Both the position numbers and the translations under genes were made by a program. 64,000 nt of DNA from Symsagittifera roscoffensis (taxonomy: Eukaryota > Xenacoelomorpha > Acoela > Convolutidae), in assembly GCF_963678635.1 (NCBI RefSeq), contig NC_087067.1, positions 31,098,401 to 31,162,400 of the forward strand, read 5' to 3'. This document shows, in pieces, positions 58,227 to 64,000 of this stretch. How positions within the stretch are numbered: position 1 is the first letter of the stretch; every line of letters begins with the position of its first letter. Under the pieces are notes generated by a model. That model was not told the DNA's origin, searched no databases, and was given only the letters and a program-made list of their open reading frames with translations.

Positions 58227-59404
58227 TAACCTTTTGATATTTTCATTCATTCGCACAGAAATTCTATCCACACTCGCACAGCTCGCCCACGAAGAATTGT
58301 TTAAAATAATGAATTTCAGTTTCAAGTTTTCACACTCAACAACTCTAACATATAATAACATGTTTCAAACTTTCCTTTAACCCGGTTGGAAAGGAATCAT
58401 ATACTAAACAAAACTAACCAACGCAGCTTACTAAATACCACAAATCATAGAATAACAGCATGACTAAGAAAAGGAAACCAACGGTACCCAAACCGGATTA
58501 ACCCAGTTTAAAACTGGATAATTGGATAGTTTAAAACTGGAAGAAAGAAATAATAAAACACAAAAAAGTCGAAAGACAAACCCATACCACAAACAATTTG
58601 CTTTTTGGAAAAAGTACATAACCAACAAGACATAAGTAAAACCACAACAAACCCAACATAAAACGTTGTCACATAACAGGACCCCTCACAAACACCGCAT
58701 GAAATCATACTCCCACTCCTGGCCTAACCCACCAGGAAAGGACGTCCTGAGCATGCTCTATAGCCGGCCTAACCCACCGCGCTACATCCACGCTTTGTGA
58801 CCACACCTTTATTTTTAATAAGAGCTACTCAAGGGTGAGTAACTCTTCAAAATAACCGAACTAAAACAAAAAGCTTTTGTGAAAACAACTAACTAAAATC
58901 ATTATTAAAAAATATTAAAACTAATAAAAGTTTTATAAAATGTAAAATCACATGATGCAATATATAGATCAGAATACAACACCAAGGACGAACATCAAAA
59001 GACAAGACGACCTCACTACACTCGAGAGAGAATGACCAACTACAATCGATATGCCGCTCACAATCACAACTCAAAGGATTTAGAGTACGACTTGACTTCG
59101 CAGAAAAGGACTTCATTGAACTAGACCAATGACCACCTCGATGTTCAAGTATACGTACAGATCCGAGTAACCAGGCATCCCCTCCACGCACAATCTCCAC
59201 GCCATTCCCAAGCTAGATCAGACACAAAAGAAGTTCTCCCCGAAGAACAGAAAAACCTGACATAGCCAACCATTCTGAAATCAGAATTGATTTGTCGTTG
59301 TCACAAGAAGAAGCGAAAGAAAATTATGATGTTCGCCAAATACCAACGTCCATCATCCACCCTTGAATTACAGAAGAACTGTTCTAAAAAACTCTGTAAA
59401 ACCC

Positions 59405-59411
59405 GGATGGG
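59405..59411 (+). promoter_or_regulatory. Putative polypurine tract
   Basis: GGATGGG immediately before the TG of the 3' LTR. It is short and interrupted by a T, so weak, but it is the only purine run at the position where plus-strand priming must occur. Confidence 0.45.
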
Positions 59412-59819
59412 TGGAACCTGATCTAAACTATATTTTATGATTGGATAAATTAAATGTTTTACCAATGTAAAGTATTTAATATTAACCAATCATGATCCAT
59501 CTAACTAACAACCCACTTATTTGTAAGTGCTGAAGTTACTTGTAATTTCAGCACCAGAGAGATTTGAATTTAACTTAGAAATTAGTTGGACTCTCCCGAG
59601 CACTTCAGCAGCCGCAATAAACCAGTATACCCTAGATCTATTGAGCCTAGCAGAGACTAGTTAAACAACCTGAGACTAGATAGTATAAGAGTAAGATTAG
59701 GATCGGTATTAGACTAAGAAGTTGCACGAATCTATCCGGCCGAAAATAAGATAGCGTGACGAGCAGACGGTGTACCCTATCCGAAATTACTCTATGAGTT
59801 ACACTTCGGTCCTAACTCA
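59412..59819 (+). repeat. 3' LTR, 408 bp
   Basis: Same length and sequence as the 5' LTR except one T for A near its start. Ends ...TAACTCA. AATAAA at 59616-59621. Confidence 0.95.
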
Positions 59820-59823
59820 CTTG
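59820..59823. repeat. Target-site duplication CTTG (right)
   Basis: Matches 34586-34589 on the other side of the element. Confidence 0.85.
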
Positions 59824-62800
59824 GAAAACTAAAAATATTATGGAAAATAGAAAAAACGTGCGGGTGTTTGTTTGAAGTCTAGCTTGTTAATCATGTCATA
59901 AACTTCAAACAAAGATCATCTTTTATCAATCTATTAGTCAAATGGGGCAAGTACCTCCCAATAATTGAAATAAAAGGATGGTCCTGCATGTAGCTTAAGG
60001 GACCAAAATGGTTCCGCCTTTCAGATCGCTTATTAAATCAAGTCTGCTGCAGATGCGTAATGTACTGTTTACCTCGCACGTTTCAGGTTTCATTATCTCT
60101 TAAACGGTATCTGAAGTAGAACACACTTAGTTGAATTGGTTTTTGACCTCATTTTGAATGAATTTTTTTATTGAAAATTGTGCCTTATTTGTTTTTAAAG
60201 TTGAAAAAATTGGCTTTTACTCAATGTTTTATGATCACATCATGCGTGTTAAGCGCTGTTTACATTTTGAATGAGAAAAGATGAAACAAAACTGGCGGTG
60301 GTCAAAAATTCCAAAACTGGTTTCCCCTTTTTTGGTTTTTTTTTCTGTTTTTTTCCCTCTTTTTGTCTGTTGTTTGTTCCTTCGGGAGCTATAAATTCGG
60401 ACAATTGTAAACGCGGCATCTCTTCAATCTCCGTCCAATTTTACAGTCGACTAGTCACCTACTTGGCCAGATACAAAATACGTTTCCTTACATGCCTCTT
60501 AACTCACATGTCCCTGCTTTGTATTGGTATTAGATATAGCATGTAATATATTATATGCTGCCAGTGATTGCAAATTCTTAGATTTTACTCAGTTTTTAAA
60601 TCTCTCTGAAAATTGAACTCTTGCATTTAAGAAAAAAACTTATTTACCAATAAATATACCAATAGCACGAGAAACGAATTCTATTCCTAAAAAAATCAGC
60701 AGTTTAATTTCAGGAACCATAATTATCATTGATTCTGATTCAGATTGCGCGGATTTTTTATGCTGCTGGAAACTACTTAATTGCCTTTTCGTATGATTTT
60801 TGCGTCTCGCTTAGTCATAAAAGTATATCAAATACGTATATCATATACATGTTTCTTCAAATATGTTTGTGATTGCTTCGAGATCCGAAAACCATTTTAA
60901 AAATACGCAAGAACTTTGTTTTACACCGTATCAAGTTATACTCTTTGTTAAATTGTCGCATAAAGTACCGCTCGTTAAAACAAATCTTAAAAAAGATCGC
61001 ATCATGTGCCGTTCTTTGCGTGAAGTCGATTAATAGCACAACAAAAAACATACCATTTCTTTGTGTTCTAGCGTTTTCTTAAGTTTGCTTGAAGTTCCAA
61101 ATGACTACAAGAGTCCGAGCTATTTTACTACTTGCACAAATACATTGTAAAATTTACGACCATATCAATTGATATCACTGATTGTTCTTCATTACCAAAT
61201 AAACCAGACTGAGTATTGGAGTGCATGCGATTAAAAGGTGAGTGGGCAGGAATATCGTTGTTTAAAATTGGCATCTTCGCTAGCCACATTTAGGTGGTCA
61301 ATACATTTATCGATGAAATAAGGGCTTCTGACCCAAGTTACATAATTTATCCGTATATTTCGGTCAAACAGGGCAGGTATCATTGGCACATAAGTCGGAG
61401 AAAATCGATGCATTGCGTCAACAATGCAAAGAGTCGACAATGCTAATCAATTCGCTGAAAAATTGATCAATTTCTGAAGTATTTCAGCAACCATTACTGA
61501 GCCACGATACAAAACTTTCACATAAACTCTCCAAAATAGCTTGAAAAAACCTCAAAAGTTATAGTGTGAAATAGGTCTGAATAAAAAACCACCCCATGCA
61601 GATATATTCTTTTTTCTTCAAAAATTGGAACAATAAATTGCCGCTACTGGATTTGAAACAATTTTTAGCGGCGCAAATTTTATAGATAAGTTAAAACAAA
61701 ACTCTTGAAATCAAGGTGAAGAATTGAGTGCTAAGACTTTCCTAAAACGTCTATGAAAAAGTTTTGGTTAAAAAAACGTTGAAACAAAAATTAATAAAAA
61801 GAATTATGCTTCCGCACGCTACTTGAAAACTAATCACTGTAATAGCATAAAATTTTTTGCTCACCAAAAATCCCAATTTGAATTGTAGTAGTTAACGCAA
61901 CCCCTAATTCAATTTTCCAAAACTGGCAACAAATGATCACAATTGAAAACATTTTTGATTTTGAGCTTTGAGCATCAAAAGTTGATAAGGAAAAAAAATC
62001 GGACAAAAACTGTCATTAAAAACGTCGAGAGGTTGAAAAAAAAGTACCCTGAGCGCAATCATTCCTTCACCTTTTTTTAAAGTCGGATCAACAAAGCGCG
62101 CGTCGATCACGCGAAAAGGTTTTAGATCAAATGGGCAAATTTCAGACGCTTGTAAATAACTAGAAATTGGCCATTGGCAGAAAACATCAATTTCAACCTT
62201 TTGAAATCAGCATTTTTTAAATTTTTGTTATGAGAAAATAGAAGCTTGACGGAAAAATTTATATATAAAACTACTTTTTCAAACTTAAATTTAAAAGATT
62301 TATGTATCGTACTCTTTCAGGAAGCGATTATTTTTTGACATAAGGTGGATAAAAGGCATACATCCCATATAATCTCGGATGAATTTCATAACTTTGCAAT
62401 GGAATAAAATTTTGATCCCAGAGTTAATTTTGTTGAAGCAACATTTATATAAAACCGCTTTTTTCTGAACTTTGTTAATGCTAATCGATTGTTTCTTGCT
62501 ACCCAAGTTGACTTTAACTTCAGTACTATGCTCTTACTGCCAGTTATGTAAAATTTGAGGATAGCCAACAAGATCCAAATTAACCTATGTACCATGTTCA
62601 ATCTTTTATTCAAAAAGCAACTTTAGATTTCAAATTTTTGATTGCAAAAACATCTGAACTACACTGTTTTGTTTTCTTTTTCTTTTCCGTTTCTGTTTTA
62701 ATTTTCGCTGAAAATTTGCTATGAAGCCGAGTTAACTCGTTTTCACCAAAAATGGGAATTGAGCAATTCTTCGGAAAAAAAACAGTATTTTTAGTGCTCT

Positions 62801-63112
62801 ATAATGCCACTACAGCTACAAATTTTAAATCTCAACCTCACTGATAGTATTGGAACCATTAATGTTCTCACTGACTTTCAAGTATCTAAAACAGATTTTT
62901 TTAATTGTTTTTACCCTTACAGTTTTTTGGAGAAAAGCAACAATTTTTGATCTTTTCAATTTCTTATTTTCCGATATGCAGCGAATAAAGCGAAATGCAA
63001 TCTTCCCATCTAGTCCCGCAAATTTTTGTCTATGCTGGTTTCTTGGGGTAAATTTGGAATGATTTTCGAGCCGTGCACGTTAGTAGAAAACTGGGATTAA
63101 TGCAAATTAACT
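59824..63112. other. Host DNA right of the retroelement
   Basis: AT-rich with no supported gene. The longest open frame (60271-60546, 91 codons) runs through T-rich low-complexity DNA and has no motif. No transposon ends recognised. Confidence 0.45.
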
Positions 63113-63120
63113 ATCTCAAA

Positions 63121-63566
63121 GGCGCGCAGACAATTCGGCCAAAGACAATTCAGCCAATTTGAAATTCAGACAATTCAGCCAGAATTATACAGACGATTCA
63201 GCCTAAGACAATTCAGCCAGAAATATACAGACAATTCAGCCTGAGACAATTCAGCAAGTTTTACAAAACGCTAGATTCGACAGAAAAAAAAATCGAAATT
63301 AGAGCTGTACAAATCGGAAGCCGTACACTTCTCGGTTTAAGGTCACCGGTGGGCGCACTACGATAACCAGTGGGCGCTACGATAACCGCCTCTAAGTTTC
63401 TTATAGAGTCCTATCCTCTGTTGGCAAGCTCGCAAAACGTTGGCGCGACTGCGGCGGTCACTAGTATTGGCTGAATTGTCTTTGGCTGAACTGTCTGCAT
63501 ATTTTTGGCTGAATCGTCTGAATTTCAAATCGGCTGAATTGTCTGTGGCCGAATTGTCTGAACGCG
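63121..63566. mobile_element. Foldback MITE with tandem-repeat arms and 8-bp TSD
   Basis: The arms are inverted copies of a ~55-bp end (CAGACAATTCGGCCA.AGACAATTCAGCC...) followed on the left by further AGACAATTCAGCC units. Flanked by identical 8-mers ATCTCAAA (63113-63120, 63567-63574). It is 446 bp with no transposase. An 8-bp TSD suits hAT or P-type insertion. Confidence 0.85.
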
Positions 63567-63574
63567 ATCTCAAA

Positions 63575-64000
63575 TGCCAAATTGGCATTTTTTAGAACCA
63601 GAGTTTTTTTTTCAATTTTGAAACTTTGAAATGGAAAACTTCTGTCCAAATTAGTTTTACATACTCGAAACTTTTCTCCAGAAAAAAATCGAACGGAAAA
63701 ATGCAAGTGCTTTCTTTTTTATGGTGGCTTAAACCTATTTTGATATCTTCATAAGACAGAGCTAGAGGTTAGATCAGAGGGTTGGTATTTCTCAGCTCTG
63801 CTCAAAACTGTCTTCAACTTAGTCAGAGGTTATGACAGATTTATGGCAGAACATCTGATGGACCAAGTTAACATCCTCCTCCCCCTCTAAAGCAGCTTGG
63901 AAGGTAGGATCTTAACTTGAACCTAATTTTAAATTTTCAGCCAATCAGAAATGAGCACTTTACAAGCAGCGCTTAGCAAATTTAATCAGACCTGAATGCT
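63575..64000. other. Right edge, nothing recognised
   Basis: No gene or element seen in the last 426 bases. Confidence 0.4.

Larger units (their letters stand above)
57737..59411 (+). other. 3' region of the retroelement
   Basis: No long ORF. It holds a consensus donor CAG|GTAAGT (57881) with a TACTAAT branch-like word and acceptor TTTCTTTAG (57958), a possible 78-bp intron. It also holds a cluster of GCAGTAAAT words at 58087-58226. A short G-rich run GGATGGG abuts the 3' LTR as a weak polypurine tract. Minus-strand open frames here carry no motif. Confidence 0.5.
34590..59819 (+). mobile_element. Complete Ty3/gypsy-type env-carrying LTR retroelement, 25.2 kb, with internal tandem duplication
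   Basis: Bounded by 408-bp LTRs with TG...CA ends and flanked by CTTG on both sides (34586-34589, 59820-59823). It contains a primer site, gag-pol with protease, RT, RNase H and integrase, small membrane ORFs, env and a 3' ORF. The GPY/F-like segment after integrase and the domain order RT-RNase H-integrase mark Ty3/gypsy. A 6,403-bp internal block is present twice; without it the element is 18,827 bp. The LTRs differ at one visible position (34609 versus 59431), so the insertion is recent. On the coding strand the element is rich in A and C and poor in G, unlike the flanks. Confidence 0.95.

Noticed and set aside
60271..60546. 91-codon plus-strand frame
   Set aside because: Runs through T-rich low-complexity DNA; no motif, splice context or family.
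63358..63706. Minus-strand frames rich in repeated Ser/Asp/Asn words
   Set aside because: They translate the tandem-repeat arms of the foldback element.

Overview
The window is animal (metazoan invertebrate) nuclear DNA. It is AT-rich and intron-containing, with gene-poor stretches full of DNA-transposon relics, tRNA-derived SINE fragments and minisatellites. I cannot name the phylum from the sequence alone. Two things carry protein-coding information: one host gene at the left and one very large, young LTR retroelement at the right.

Positions 1-8256 hold a six-exon plus-strand gene of the DUF229 (sulfatase/phosphatase-fold) family. All six exons join in phase through GT-AG introns to give about 748 residues: a type II membrane anchor and a luminal alkaline-phosphatase-like domain. 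The usual nucleophile motif looks replaced, so it may be a pseudoenzyme. Its first intron carries minisatellites and its third intron carries a Tc1/mariner-type palindromic element.

Positions about 8.3-34.5 kb contain no gene I can support. I see at least six members of one hAT-like non-autonomous family (ends CAGGGGCGGAT, 8-bp target duplications), two members of a ~1.02-kb family ending CCCGGGTTGAC, a 1.7-kb tandem duplication carrying a tRNA-derived SINE, a tRNA-Lys-like sequence, a diverged ~140-170-bp tandem array, and two diverged long direct repeats.

Positions 34590-59819 are a complete Ty3/gypsy-type LTR element of 25,230 bp. It has 408-bp LTRs that differ at one base, TG...CA ends, a CTTG target duplication and a tRNA primer site. 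Order of parts: LTR, 1.2-kb leader with a duplicated hairpin, a small basic ORF, a single 2740-aa Gag-Pol frame, two tiny membrane ORFs, a Pro/Ser/Thr-rich open frame without ATG, an envelope-like gene, a further 552-aa ORF with no recognisable domain, a 1.7-kb 3' region and the LTR. A 6,403-bp block from mid-reverse transcriptase to mid-env is present twice in tandem and appears identical. The first env copy and the second pol copy are therefore truncated, and they meet at a junction with a 12-bp filler partly copied from adjacent sequence. Without the duplication the element is 18,827 bp.

The element looks like an endogenous-retrovirus-style genome. Gag-Pol makes the particle and does reverse transcription and integration. 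The membrane ORFs and envelope would act at membranes. The basic leader ORF, the ATG-less ORF and the 552-aa ORF are accessory genes of unknown role. Overlapping ATGA stop/start pairs suggest coupled translation.

Positions 59824-64000 return to host DNA with no supported gene; an 8-bp-TSD foldback element lies at 63121-63566.
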